From Streptomyces sp. MBT65 (GTDB taxonomy: Bacteria; Actinomycetota; Actinomycetes; Streptomycetales; Streptomycetaceae), in NCBI RefSeq assembly GCF_016612545.1, contig NZ_JAENRY010000125.1:1-56119 (forward strand): a DNA stretch of 56,119 nucleotides. Direction: 5' to 3'. Position 1 is the first letter of the stretch. Each line of letters begins with the position of its first letter. The translations under genes and the position numbers were made by a program. The notes beneath the pieces are model-generated. The model searched no databases. It was not told where the DNA came from and saw nothing but the letters and a program-made list of their open reading frames with translations. Below are positions 1 through 8,026 of the stretch, piece by piece.

Positions 1-61
1 AGCGGGACGAGCGCGCCCGCACCGCCCAGGAACAGTCCGGTGCGGGCGCGCTCGTCCCGCT
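1..61. repeat. Perfect inverted repeat at the window's left tip
   Basis: Bases 1-23 are the exact reverse complement of bases 39-61, with a 15-base loop (24-38). The outer arm begins at base 1. The inner arm encodes normal NlpC/P60 sequence (GAGALVPL), while the outer arm encodes residues (RDERAR) that do not resemble the family's usual stretch before the RTA motif. Inference: the outer arm is a fold-back artefact at a contig end rather than a genomic hairpin. Confidence 0.85.
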
Positions 62-236
62 CACGGACATCCGCCCCGGCGACCTGATCTTCTTCTACGA
101 CAGCATCGACCACGTCGGCCTCTACACCGGCAACGGCCTGATGATCCACGCGCCGAGCCCGGGCACGCCGATCCGCGAGGAGTCGATCTTCTACGCGGGC
201 GCCGCCGCCATCAGGGGCGCCGTACGGCCCGCCTGA
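3..236 (+). CDS. NlpC/P60 family peptidoglycan hydrolase, C-terminal fragment
   Basis: The reading frame is open from the window edge to TGA at 234-236 and gives the last 77 residues of an NlpC/P60 cysteine peptidase, which cuts peptide stems of cell-wall peptidoglycan outside the cell. The core 'RPGDLIFFYDSIDHVGLYTG' shows the catalytic His (DHVG), and 'MIHAPSPG' carries the third polar/His residue. The catalytic Cys lies upstream, outside the window. The end RPA is usual for Streptomyces family members. The first six or so residues come from the suspicious inverted-repeat arm and are probably not genuine. Confidence 0.88.
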   Translation, partial: RDERARTAQEQSGAGALVPLTDIRPGDLIFFYDSIDHVGLYTGNGLMIHAPSPGTPIREESIFYAGAAAIRGAVRPA

Positions 237-243
237 TCCGATC

Positions 244-266
244 GGGGCCGGGCATTTCCCGGCCCC
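244..266 (+). terminator. GC-rich hairpin after the NlpC/P60 gene
   Basis: GGGGCCGGG (244-252) and CCCGGCCCC (258-266) form a perfect 9-bp stem with a CATTT loop, 7 bases after the stop codon. There is no T-run, as is common for Streptomyces terminators. The rest of 267-438 shows no gene. Confidence 0.6.
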
Positions 267-438
267 TGCCGCACACCTCGGGACACTCCCGGCCAACCGC
301 GTCGTCGGCCCGTACGAGTGGTGCATCCTGGGGCACGGTCGTAGCGTCGAGAGAGACACGACGACCGCGCCCCGGCAGGCGGGCCACCGCCGGTGCGGAT
401 GCGGGGCGACGAGGACGAACAGGCGGCCGGGAGCGGAC

Positions 439-897
439 ATGTACAAACACACCATGGTGGGCGTTGTCACCCTCTGTGCCGCCGCCCTGCTCGGGCCGGC
501 CGTCGCCACCTCGTCGGCGGCCCCTGCCACGGCACCCGCGACCGCCCACCGGCAGCTCCAGGACCCCGTGCTGGTCGACTGCCTGTGGCATCCCGAGGTG
601 CGCCCTACCGACTTCATGCTCGCCTGTGGCGACGGCAACAGCCGCCTGACGTCGCTGCGTTGGACGGAGTGGAACGCCAACTCCGCGACGGCCACGGGCT
701 TCAACGTGGTGAACGACTGCAAACCCTATTGCGCGGTGGGCAAGTTCCACTCGTTCCCGGTGACCGTCCGGCTCGACTCCACGCAGACCTGGAAGCGGCA
801 TCCGCAGGTGCGGCAGTACGGCGAGATCACCCTGACGTACACCGGCGCGCGGCCGGACAGGTTCCAGCACACCGTGACCTACCCCCTGTGGAACTGA
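439..897 (+). CDS. Small secreted protein, conserved in Streptomyces, function unknown
   Basis: A 152-residue protein with a Sec signal peptide: short basic start (MYKHTM), hydrophobic stretch to about residue 22, and AxA cleavage near residues 26-28 (SSAAPA). The mature part is about 120 residues, with four cysteines (in CLW, ACGDGN, NDC and PYC contexts) that could make two disulfides, plus a patterned 'CGDGNSRL..LRWTEWN' segment. I recognise this as a recurring streptomycete secreted family but know of no function. It ends one base before the convergent gene on the other strand. Confidence 0.82.
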   Translation: MYKHTMVGVVTLCAAALLGPAVATSSAAPATAPATAHRQLQDPVLVDCLWHPEVRPTDFMLACGDGNSRLTSLRWTEWNANSATATGFNVVNDCKPYCAVGKFHSFPVTVRLDSTQTWKRHPQVRQYGEITLTYTGARPDRFQHTVTYPLWN

Positions 898-898
898 C

Positions 899-1759
899 TC
901 AGAGCGTCAACTCCACCACCAGCGGCCGGTGATCGGAGATCCCCGTCCGCGGCGCGGCCAGCGTCCCCACGGCGTCCTCGCCGAGCCCCGTCGTCATGAT
1001 GTGGTCGAGCTGGACGAGCGGCCGGTGCGACGGGAAGGTCGGCCGCCGGGCCGAACTCCGCCAGCCGCGCGGCGCGGTGGCGTTCAGGGTGAGCCGGGGC
1101 AGCACGCCGAAGAGGTTGAAGTCGCCCATCAGCACCCGGGGTTGGGGCAGATCGGCGATCCAGCGGCGCACGGTGCGGAGTTGGCCGACGTTCCAGCCCG
1201 GCACGAACGACAGATGCACGGCCACGACGGTGAACGGGCCCTGCGGACCTTCCAGTACGGCCGCCAGGGCGGCCCGGGCCTGATCCCGGGCCAGCACCGG
1301 AGCGGCCCGCCCGGCGACCCGCAACGGCATGCCGAAGGGCGCCGCCGGGAGCCGTAGCGCCCGCCACTCGTGGACCGGGAGCCGGGACAGCAACGCCAGC
1401 CCGTGCGAAGGGACTTCGGGCCGCCCGGCCCCGGGGCCGTAGACGCGCATCCCGGGTTCGGCCGGGTCCAGGACCCAGCCCCGGCCCGGTACGGAACGGC
1501 AGTGCAGCGCCGTCGCGTAGCGCCAGTCGCGGGCGCCCATCGCACCGGCGGCGACCGCGGCCTGATCCACTCCGCCCGACCGTTCCTGGAGACAGTCGAT
1601 CTCCTGGAGCGCCACCACATCGGCGTCCAGGGACGCGACGGCTTCGGCGAGGGGCGCCGAGGGGTCGCCGGGGGCAGCGGGCCTCGGGCGGCCGTCCGGC
1701 TGGATCTCCCGACCGTGCAGCACGTTGAACGTCGCGCATCTCACCAGTAAGTCACCCAT
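899..1759 (-). CDS. Endonuclease/exonuclease/phosphatase (EEP) family hydrolase
   Basis: EEP-fold metal-dependent phosphoesterase of 286 residues. Signature stretches in order are TFNVLHG near the N-terminus (metal-binding Asn), VVALQEID (metal-binding Glu), LMGDFNL (Asp/Asn), QLDHIM and the terminal GISDHRPLVVEL (Asp-His pair). The substrate (DNA, phosphoinositide, sphingomyelin or other) cannot be told from sequence. A longer frame reaches 1894, but I chose the ATG at 1757-1759 because the EEP fold begins right after it and the extra 45 residues would run through the promoter of the divergent gene. No signal peptide is visible from this start. Confidence 0.85.
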   Translation of the reverse strand: MGDLLVRCATFNVLHGREIQPDGRPRPAAPGDPSAPLAEAVASLDADVVALQEIDCLQERSGGVDQAAVAAGAMGARDWRYATALHCRSVPGRGWVLDPAEPGMRVYGPGAGRPEVPSHGLALLSRLPVHEWRALRLPAAPFGMPLRVAGRAAPVLARDQARAALAAVLEGPQGPFTVVAVHLSFVPGWNVGQLRTVRRWIADLPQPRVLMGDFNLFGVLPRLTLNATAPRGWRSSARRPTFPSHRPLVQLDHIMTTGLGEDAVGTLAAPRTGISDHRPLVVELTL

Positions 1760-1849
1760 GATCAGCGCGCATTGTACGTAGCCCGCCTGTGGGAGGGGCT
1801 TCGTGGGGCTCCCCGTTCGGACAGTGGGGCTCCCCGTCCCGAAAATGTA

Positions 1850-1891
1850 CTTGCGTAACTCAAGCAATCCGCTATAGTTGAGTAAGTCAAG
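1850..1891 (+). promoter_or_regulatory. Promoter with two operator-like palindromes before the GtrA-like gene
   Basis: A sigma-70-like promoter, TTGCGT (1851-1856) - 16 bases - TATAGT (1873-1878), faces the GtrA-like gene. Two related 15-base elements flank or overlap it in opposite orientation: CTTGCGTAACTCAAG (1850-1864) and, on the reverse strand, CTTGACTTACTCAAC (1877-1891). They agree at 11 of 15 positions and share TTG/CAA arms, as MarR-type operators often do. The stretch is unusually A/T-rich for this DNA. Confidence 0.55.
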
Positions 1892-1947
1892 CAAACTTAC
1901 GCGGCCGCATCACAGAGGCGCAGCGTACGGAGCGGATGGAGACCGCC

Positions 1948-2529
1948 ATGGACGACGCGCCCCGGACCCCGGCCGCCCCCGGTCCGCTCGCCTCCTTCGC
2001 CCGGTTCGTGGCGCTGGGCGGCGGCATCGGGATCCTCTCCAGTGGGGCCGTGGCCCTGCTGGCCGACCGGCTGCCCTGGGCGCTGGCGAACGCGCTGATC
2101 ACCGTCGTCTCCACCCTCCTGTGCACGGAACTGCACGCCCGCTTCACCTTCGGATCGGGCCGGTCCGCCGGATGGCGCGAGCACTGGCAGTCGGCGGGCT
2201 CGGCCGCGGCGGCCTACGTCGTGACCTGCGCCGCGATGCTCGTTCTGCACCTGGTGCAGTCGTCGCCCGGGATGCTGACCGAGCAGTTCGTCTACCTCGG
2301 CGCCTCGGGGCTGGCCGGCCTCGCCCGCTTCCTGCTGCTGCGCCTGTACGTCTTCGCCACCGGCCGCGACCGGACGACCGTGCCGGAGCAGCGGGCGAGC
2401 GGGACGGTGTCCCGGCCGGTGGCGGTCCCGGTACGGACGAGCATTCCGCTCCCCGCGAGGACGTCCACAGCGGTGTACGGGGCGTGGGAACTCCGGCGCC
2501 GCGACCTTGCCCCCGTAGGCGCCTCGTAG
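1948..2529 (+). CDS. GtrA-like membrane protein
   Basis: 193 residues. 'FARFVALGGGIGILSSGAVALLAD' at the start, an Ala/Leu-rich second helix, the 'ELHARFTFGSG' segment (matching the F..N/H..FTF block of GtrA family proteins) and two later hydrophobic helices give the four-helix GtrA layout. The family is linked to moving lipid-linked sugars across the membrane for cell-envelope glycosylation, but that role is inferred here. The last 60 or so residues are a non-conserved cytoplasmic tail. I prefer the ATG at 1948 because GGAG sits 6 bases upstream; an in-frame ATG at 1936 lacks good spacing. Confidence 0.7.
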   Translation: MDDAPRTPAAPGPLASFARFVALGGGIGILSSGAVALLADRLPWALANALITVVSTLLCTELHARFTFGSGRSAGWREHWQSAGSAAAAYVVTCAAMLVLHLVQSSPGMLTEQFVYLGASGLAGLARFLLLRLYVFATGRDRTTVPEQRASGTVSRPVAVPVRTSIPLPARTSTAVYGAWELRRRDLAPVGAS

Positions 2530-2613
2530 CGGCGGACGTACGTCCCCGGCTCCGGTCGGCCTCCCGCGATGACCGGCTACGCTGACCGTTTCGACATCGG
2601 AGGCGGCGGGGGC

Positions 2614-3156
2614 ATGTTCGGAAAGCGACTGACAACGGGCGGACTGGCGGCACTTCTGATCGGAGCGCTCAGCGCATGCGGGGGCGGGGGTGGGGACAAC
2701 GCCGGCACGCGATCCGCCTCCGATCCCGGTCGGAGCAGCACGAGCACCGCGCAGCAGGCTCAGCCGACCCCCGACACCGTGACCGGACTCCGCGACTCCG
2801 TCCGCCATCTCGCCAAGCGGACGGCGAAGGGCACTCGGCCGCACACCGTCACGAAGTGCACGTCCGCCACCGAGAAGGTCCGGCACACGTCCGGTTCGGG
2901 ATCGGGCAGCAAGAAGAAGACCCGCACCTGGTACACCACGGAGACGCACCGGAAGTGCGCGAAGGTACGCAGGGGAACCGAGACGTACACCAGGATCGTC
3001 CGCAGGGAGCGGTGGTGCGTGAGCCTGGACGACGTGGGCGGCAACACCGCCAAGGACGACGTCTGGTACCAGGTCACCCGCGCCGCCTACGACGAGGCAC
3101 GCACGGCGGACGAGCACGCGCGCGTGGAGTTCACCCCGACCGGTACGGGCTGCTGA
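2614..3156 (+). CDS. Putative lipoprotein, function unknown
   Basis: 180 residues. The N-terminus MFGKRL, hydrophobic core and 'GALSAC' (Cys22) form a lipobox, so the protein should be lipidated and membrane-anchored outside the cell. A Ser/Gly/Thr-rich linker follows, then a basic domain with four Cys (TKCTS, HRKCAK, RWCVSL, final GTGC) and aromatic residues. No known domain is recognised. The ATG at 2614 is chosen because GGAGG is at 2599-2603 and the signal peptide starts there; the frame is open further upstream to 2569. Confidence 0.7.
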   Translation: MFGKRLTTGGLAALLIGALSACGGGGGDNAGTRSASDPGRSSTSTAQQAQPTPDTVTGLRDSVRHLAKRTAKGTRPHTVTKCTSATEKVRHTSGSGSGSKKKTRTWYTTETHRKCAKVRRGTETYTRIVRRERWCVSLDDVGGNTAKDDVWYQVTRAAYDEARTADEHARVEFTPTGTGC

Positions 3157-3300
3157 GAGCGCGGGCCGACGACGCGCCGCCGGAACGAATTACGAATCGG
3201 GCTCCCGTACTTCGAGTCAATTCGTGATCACACACGTACCTGCGGACATGGGCGCCCAGCGCCGACCAGCCACGTCACCGACTCGGAGAACAGGCACCCC

Positions 3301-4770
3301 ATGAACGCATCCGCACCGAACAGCCCAGCCGCCGACGCCACCGCGCAGATCGGCGTCACCGGCCTGGGTGTGATGGGCCGCAATCTGGCCCGCAACTTCG
3401 CCCGCAACGGCTACACGGTCGCCGTCCACAACCGATCGCCGCACCGCACCCATGAGTTGATGAAGGAGTACGGCGACGAGGGCGCCTTCGTCCCGGCCGA
3501 GACGGCACAGGAGTTCGTCGCCGCGCTCGAGAAGCCCCGTCGCCTGATGATCATGGTGCAGGCCGGTCCGGCCACCGACGCCGTGATCGACGAGTTCGCC
3601 GCGCTGATGGAGCCCGGCGACATGATCATCGACGGTGGCAACGCGCACTTCGCCGACACCCGCCGCCGCGAGGCGGCCCTGCGCGAGAAGGGCCTCCACT
3701 TCGTCGGCGCCGGGGTCTCCGGCGGCGAGGAGGGCGCGCTGAACGGCCCGTCGATCATGCCCGGCGGTTCGGCGGAGTCGTACGCCGTGCTGGGTCCGAT
3801 GTTCGAGTCCGTCAGCGCGAAGGTCGACGGGGAGCCCTGCTCCACGCACATCGGGACCGACGGCGCCGGGCACTTCGTGAAGATGGTGCACAACGGCATC
3901 GAGTACGCCGACATGCAGCTCATCGCCGAGGCGTACGACCTGCTGCGCCAGGTCGGCGGCTACACCCCCGCCGAGATCGCGGACGTCTTCCGCCGCTGGA
4001 ACGAGGGCCGACTCGGCTCCTACCTGATCGAGATCACCGCCGAGGTCCTCGCCCACACCGACGCGGAGACCGGTAAGGCGTTCGTCGACATCGTCACCGA
4101 CGCGGCCGGGCAGAAGGGCACCGGCCGCTGGACCGTGCAGACCGCGCTGGAGCTGGGTTCGCCGGTCACCGCGATCGCGCAGGCCACCTTCGCCCGCGCC
4201 TCCTCCAGCCAGGGCGACCTGCGCGCCGCCTACCGCGGACTGCCCGGCGGCACCACTCCCCCGCTGAGCCGCACCGAGGCCGACCGGTTCACCGCCCAGG
4301 TGGAACAGGCGCTGTACGCCTCGAAGGTCATCGCCTACGACCAGGGCTGGAAGATGATCCAGGACGCGGCGACCGAGTTCGACTGGTCGATCGACCTCGC
4401 CGCGGTCGCCGGGATCTGGCGCGGCGGCTGCATCATCCGCGCCTCCTTCCTCGACCGCATCCGGGCCGCGTACACGACGGACCCGGGTCTGGTGAGCCTG
4501 CTCGGCGAGGAGACCTTCGCGCGGGAGATCGGCGACGCGCAGGTCCCCTGGCGCGAGGTGGTCGCCTCGGCGGCCCGCCGCGGCATCCCCGTCCCGGCGT
4601 TCTCCGCCGCGCTGTCGCACTACGACACGCTGCGCGCCGACCGGCTGCCGGCGGCCCTGCTCCAGGGCCAGCGCGACTTCTTCGGCGCCCACACCTACGG
4701 CCGTACGGACCGCACCGGCGCGTTCCACACGCACTGGTCGCGGCCCGGCCGCCCGGAGACGACGGCCTGA
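3301..4770 (+). CDS. gnd: 6-phosphogluconate dehydrogenase, decarboxylating
   Basis: 489 residues, normal for the long Gnd family. It oxidises and decarboxylates 6-phosphogluconate to ribulose 5-phosphate, producing NADPH in the cytoplasmic oxidative pentose phosphate pathway. The N-terminal Rossmann motif is GLGVMGRNLARN followed by 'HNRS' (NADP preference). The substrate motif 'GVSGGEEGALNGPSIMPGG', the catalytic Lys and neighbours in 'GHFVKMVHNGIEYADMQ', and the C-terminal 'QRDFFGAHTYGRTDRTGAFH' are all present. It stands alone with 144 bases of upstream DNA holding a 7-bp inverted repeat (3185-3191 / 3219-3225) and an independent terminator. Confidence 0.97.
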   Translation: MNASAPNSPAADATAQIGVTGLGVMGRNLARNFARNGYTVAVHNRSPHRTHELMKEYGDEGAFVPAETAQEFVAALEKPRRLMIMVQAGPATDAVIDEFAALMEPGDMIIDGGNAHFADTRRREAALREKGLHFVGAGVSGGEEGALNGPSIMPGGSAESYAVLGPMFESVSAKVDGEPCSTHIGTDGAGHFVKMVHNGIEYADMQLIAEAYDLLRQVGGYTPAEIADVFRRWNEGRLGSYLIEITAEVLAHTDAETGKAFVDIVTDAAGQKGTGRWTVQTALELGSPVTAIAQATFARASSSQGDLRAAYRGLPGGTTPPLSRTEADRFTAQVEQALYASKVIAYDQGWKMIQDAATEFDWSIDLAAVAGIWRGGCIIRASFLDRIRAAYTTDPGLVSLLGEETFAREIGDAQVPWREVVASAARRGIPVPAFSAALSHYDTLRADRLPAALLQGQRDFFGAHTYGRTDRTGAFHTHWSRPGRPETTA

Positions 4771-4790
4771 GCCGTACGGACCTGAGGTAT

Positions 4791-4822
4791 CCCGGCCCTC
4801 CTGCTCAGGCAGGGGGGCCGGG
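4791..4822. terminator. Bidirectional terminator between gnd and the LacI gene
   Basis: CCCGGCCCTCCTGC (4791-4804) pairs with GCAGGGGGGCCGGG (4809-4822), 14 bp with one G-T pair, over a TCAG loop. It lies between two convergent genes and overlaps the last codons of the LacI gene. Confidence 0.7.
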
Positions 4823-5896
4823 TGTGTGTGCGGTGGGCGGTGCCGTGCTGTCGCGTATGACGAGCTGCGTGGGTACCAGCGTGGTGCCGTGCTCGTCGCC
4901 GCGCTGCCGCATCCGCCGCAGGACGCCCTCCACGCACAGGCGGCCCACCTCGGCGAAGTCCTGGTGGACGGTGGTCAGGGGCGGCAGGAAGGAGCCGGCC
5001 TCGGGGATGTCGTCGAAGCCGATCACGCTGACGTCCTCGGGGATGCGCCGGCCGCGCTCGTGCAGGGCCCGCAGCAGGCCCAGTGCCATCTGGTCGTTGG
5101 CCGCGAACACGGCCGTACAGTCGGCCTGTTGGGCCAGTTCCAGTCCCGTGCGGTAGCCGGACTCCGCCGACCAGTCGCCGCGTACGACGGGTGGCACGGG
5201 CCGTCCCGCGTCGGTGAGTTCGGCGCTCCAGGCGTCGGCGCGGCGCTGGGCCGCGAAGGACTCCTGGGGTCCTGCCAGGTGCCAGACCGTGCGATGGCCG
5301 AGGTCGAGGAGATGGCGTACGGCGGCCCGCGCGCCGCCGTTCTGGTCGGTGTCGACCACGCTGTAGCGGTCGCCCGCGTCGGAGTCGGCGACGACGACCT
5401 GGACATGGGGCGGCAGCGAGATGGTGGCCGCGTCGAGGAGGTGGACCTCCATGATCGCGATGACCGCGTCGACGGCGAGTTCGCCGAGGCGGGAGAAGGC
5501 TCCGCGCACCTCGTCCTGGGTGGGCACGGCGACCGGCAGGAGCGTCACGGCGTAGCCCTCGTGCGCGGCGGAGGTGGCGATCGCCTCCAGGGTGCGCATG
5601 TTGCCGGTGGTGGACAGGTTGAAGGTGATCACGCCGATGGTGCGGAACTCACCGCGTTTGAGCGCGCGGGCTGCGCTGTTGGGCCGGTAGCCCAACTCCT
5701 TCATGGCGGCGAGGACTTGCTGTCTGGTCTCCTCGTTGACGCCCGCGTAGCCGTTCGACACCCGGGAGACGGTCTGCGACGACACGCCGGCGACGCGTGC
5801 GACATCCGCCATGGACGCGCTGGGGGCACGTCTGGACGTTCGTTTGCGTCTGCGTGGCTTGTCCGTACCGCCCGAGGCACCGTCCACTGTGTCCAC
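4805..5896 (-). CDS. LacI family transcriptional repressor of the galactoside operon
   Basis: 363 residues. After a basic 28-residue leader comes the LacI helix-turn-helix 'MADVARVAGVSSQTVSRVSNG' region (about residues 29-50) and the hinge 'ELGYRPNSAARALKRG', then a periplasmic-binding-protein-like sugar domain ending in 'VSVIGFDDIPEAGSFLPPLTTVHQD', which is diagnostic for the family. It is transcribed away from the ABC transporter/beta-galactosidase operon, and the shared 203-base gap holds a perfect palindrome suitable as its operator. Inference: it represses the operon until a galactoside or galactose-containing oligosaccharide binds. Confidence 0.93.
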   Translation of the reverse strand: MDTVDGASGGTDKPRRRKRTSRRAPSASMADVARVAGVSSQTVSRVSNGYAGVNEETRQQVLAAMKELGYRPNSAARALKRGEFRTIGVITFNLSTTGNMRTLEAIATSAAHEGYAVTLLPVAVPTQDEVRGAFSRLGELAVDAVIAIMEVHLLDAATISLPPHVQVVVADSDAGDRYSVVDTDQNGGARAAVRHLLDLGHRTVWHLAGPQESFAAQRRADAWSAELTDAGRPVPPVVRGDWSAESGYRTGLELAQQADCTAVFAANDQMALGLLRALHERGRRIPEDVSVIGFDDIPEAGSFLPPLTTVHQDFAEVGRLCVEGVLRRMRQRGDEHGTTLVPTQLVIRDSTAPPTAHTPGPPA

Positions 5897-5993
5897 CTGT
5901 ATCCCTCACATATCGATCCGATCGCCTCGGCCGTGTTTCACCAAACGACCCTTGACCACCGACATTGGGGCAGTGTAGACATGCCGCCATCAG

Positions 5994-6009
5994 ATGTTTA
6001 CGTAAACAT
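5994..6009. promoter_or_regulatory. Perfect 16-bp palindrome, probable LacI-family operator O1
   Basis: ATGTTTACGTAAACAT is a perfect palindrome between the lacI-type gene and the transport operon, with the central CG typical of LacI-family operators. A weaker copy follows at 6038-6050. Confidence 0.85.
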
Positions 6010-6037
6010 AACAGCCCGGGGCCGTTGTGGACCGTCC

Positions 6038-6050
6038 TGTTTACGCAACA
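6038..6050. promoter_or_regulatory. Degenerate second operator copy O2
   Basis: TGTTTACGCAACA repeats the left half TGTTTACG of the 16-bp palindrome at 5994-6009 and ends in a shortened right half. The centres are about 43 bases apart, close to four helical turns, which would suit cooperative repressor binding. Confidence 0.55.
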
Positions 6051-6099
6051 TCGCGACGGCGTGTGACGCCGGTTCCGAGATGGACGAGCGAGGAACTAC

Positions 6100-7026
6100 A
6101 TGACGACGCTTCAACCCCCTGCGGCCGCGACTCGGCCCCCCAACAGGCCGTCGGCGAAACGGGACCGGCGCTCCTGGACAGGGTGGGGTTTCATCGGACC
6201 CTTCGCGGTGGTCTTCGCCTTCGTCTTCCTGGCTCCGATCGCGTACTCGATCTATCTCAGCCTCTTCCGCGACCAGCTCATCGGCGGAAACCACTTCGTC
6301 GGCCTGGACAACTACAAGCAGGCCTTCCAGGACGACCAGTTCTGGTCCTCCCTGGAGCGGGTCTCCCTGTTCCTGGTGATCCAGGTGCCGATCATGCTCG
6401 GCATCGCCCTGTTCGTGGCGCTCGCCCTGGACAGCGGCCGGCTCTTCGGCCGGGACTTCTTCCGGATCTCGATCTTCCTGCCGTACGCCGTGCCCGCCGT
6501 GGTGGCCACCCTGATGTGGGGCTTCATGTACGGCACCCAGTTCGGTCTGGTGGGTGACATCAACAGCGCGTTCGACGTGACGCTGCCCGACCCGCTCTCC
6601 GCGCACCTGGTGCTGGCCTCGATCGGCAACATCGTGACCTGGGAGTTCGTCGGCTACAACATGCTGATCTTCTACTCCGCGCTGCGGGTCATCCCGACCT
6701 CGCTGTACGAGGCGGCGGAGATCGACGGTGCCGGTCAGTTCCGCGTCATCACGGCCATCAAGCTCCCCGCGATCCGGGGCGCCCTGGTCATCGCCACGAT
6801 CTTCTCGATCATCGGCAGCTTCCAGCTCTTCAACGAGCCGAGCATCCTGCGGCCGCTGGCGCGCAACGCCATCACGACGGACTACACGCCGAACTTCTAC
6901 ACGTACTCGCTGTCCTTCAACGGACAGCAGCACAACTACTCCGCGGCGGTCGCCATCATCATGGGGCTGATCACCATGATCATCGCCTACGTCGTGCAGC
7001 TCCGCGGCATGCGCAAGGGAGCCTGA
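6100..7026 (+). CDS. Sugar ABC transporter permease (MalF/UgpA type)
   Basis: 308 residues with six expected membrane helices; the first (FIGPFAVVFAFVFLAPIAYSIYLSLF) follows a Pro-rich cytoplasmic leader. The EAA loop that docks the ATPase is visible as 'LYEAAEIDGAGQFRVITAIKLPAI'. It forms the membrane channel with the next gene's product. It is first in the operon, behind the LacI operators, and ends three bases before the next gene. No ATPase gene is present; streptomycete carbohydrate importers of this type commonly share the ATPase MsiK encoded elsewhere. Confidence 0.93.
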   Translation: MTTLQPPAAATRPPNRPSAKRDRRSWTGWGFIGPFAVVFAFVFLAPIAYSIYLSLFRDQLIGGNHFVGLDNYKQAFQDDQFWSSLERVSLFLVIQVPIMLGIALFVALALDSGRLFGRDFFRISIFLPYAVPAVVATLMWGFMYGTQFGLVGDINSAFDVTLPDPLSAHLVLASIGNIVTWEFVGYNMLIFYSALRVIPTSLYEAAEIDGAGQFRVITAIKLPAIRGALVIATIFSIIGSFQLFNEPSILRPLARNAITTDYTPNFYTYSLSFNGQQHNYSAAVAIIMGLITMIIAYVVQLRGMRKGA

Positions 7027-7029
7027 GCC

Positions 7030-7980
7030 ATGAGCACCCCCGTCACCACAGCCTCCCCTTCCGCGTCCACGCCGTCCGGCGGAGGCCACAAGGGCGCGCC
7101 CCGCCTGCGCACCCCGCGCAAGAAGCACTCCCCCGGGCGCCCCAAGCGCAGCATCCTGCTGACCGTGCTCACCGGTCTGATCCTGGTCTACACGGTCGTA
7201 CCCCTGCTGTGGCTGGTCATCAACGCGACCAAGACCCAGGCGGGACTCGCCGACTCCAACGGCCTGTGGTTCGCCAAGCACTTCGCCCTCTGGTCGAACA
7301 TCCACGACACGTTCACCTACCACGACGGCATCTTCGTCCGCTGGCTGCTGAACACCCTGCTGTACGTCGTGCTCGGCGCCGGCGGTGCCACCTTCCTGTC
7401 GATCCTCGGCGGCTACGCGCTGGCGAAGTTCGACTTCCCCGGCAAGCGCGGCATCTTCGCCGTGGTCATCGGCGCGGTCGCCGTGCCGGGTACAGCCCTC
7501 GCGGTGCCGACCTTCCTGATGTTCAGCAAGATGGGCCTGACGGACACCCCGTGGGCGGTGATCATCCCCTCGCTGGTCTCGCCGTTCGGCCTGTACCTGA
7601 TGTGGGTGTTCGCCACCGAGGCCATCCCGGTCGAACTACTGGAGGCCGCCCGGATCGACGGGGCGGGCGAGATCCGCACCTTCTTCCAGGTCTCCCTGCC
7701 GCTGCTCGCTCCCGGTGTCGTGACCGTGCTGCTGTTCACCACGGTCGCGACCTGGAACAACTACTTCCTTCCGCTGATCATGATCAAGAACCCGGACTGG
7801 TACCCCCTGACCCTGGGACTGGACGCCTGGAACTCCCAGGCCCAGACGATCGGTGGTGACGTCATCTTCAACCTGGTGATCACGGGTTCGCTGCTCACCA
7901 TCGTGCCGCTGATCGCCGCGTTCCTGCTGCTGCAGAAGTACTGGCAGTCCGGACTCGCCGCCGGAAGCGTCAAGGAATAA
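7030..7980 (+). CDS. Sugar ABC transporter permease (MalG/UgpE type)
   Basis: 316 residues. A 45-residue basic, Pro/Ser-rich cytoplasmic leader precedes six predicted helices (first: ILLTVLTGLILVYTVVPLLWLVI). The EAA loop reads 'LLEAARIDGAGEIRTFFQVSLPLLAPG'. GGGAG overlapping the end of the upstream gene serves as ribosome binding site, consistent with translational coupling. It pairs with the preceding permease for galactoside import. Confidence 0.93.
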   Translation: MSTPVTTASPSASTPSGGGHKGAPRLRTPRKKHSPGRPKRSILLTVLTGLILVYTVVPLLWLVINATKTQAGLADSNGLWFAKHFALWSNIHDTFTYHDGIFVRWLLNTLLYVVLGAGGATFLSILGGYALAKFDFPGKRGIFAVVIGAVAVPGTALAVPTFLMFSKMGLTDTPWAVIIPSLVSPFGLYLMWVFATEAIPVELLEAARIDGAGEIRTFFQVSLPLLAPGVVTVLLFTTVATWNNYFLPLIMIKNPDWYPLTLGLDAWNSQAQTIGGDVIFNLVITGSLLTIVPLIAAFLLLQKYWQSGLAAGSVKE

Positions 7981-8026
7981 CCCAACCCTCAAGAAGTCCC
8001 ACCCACGAAGAAGTGGAAGCACCTCC

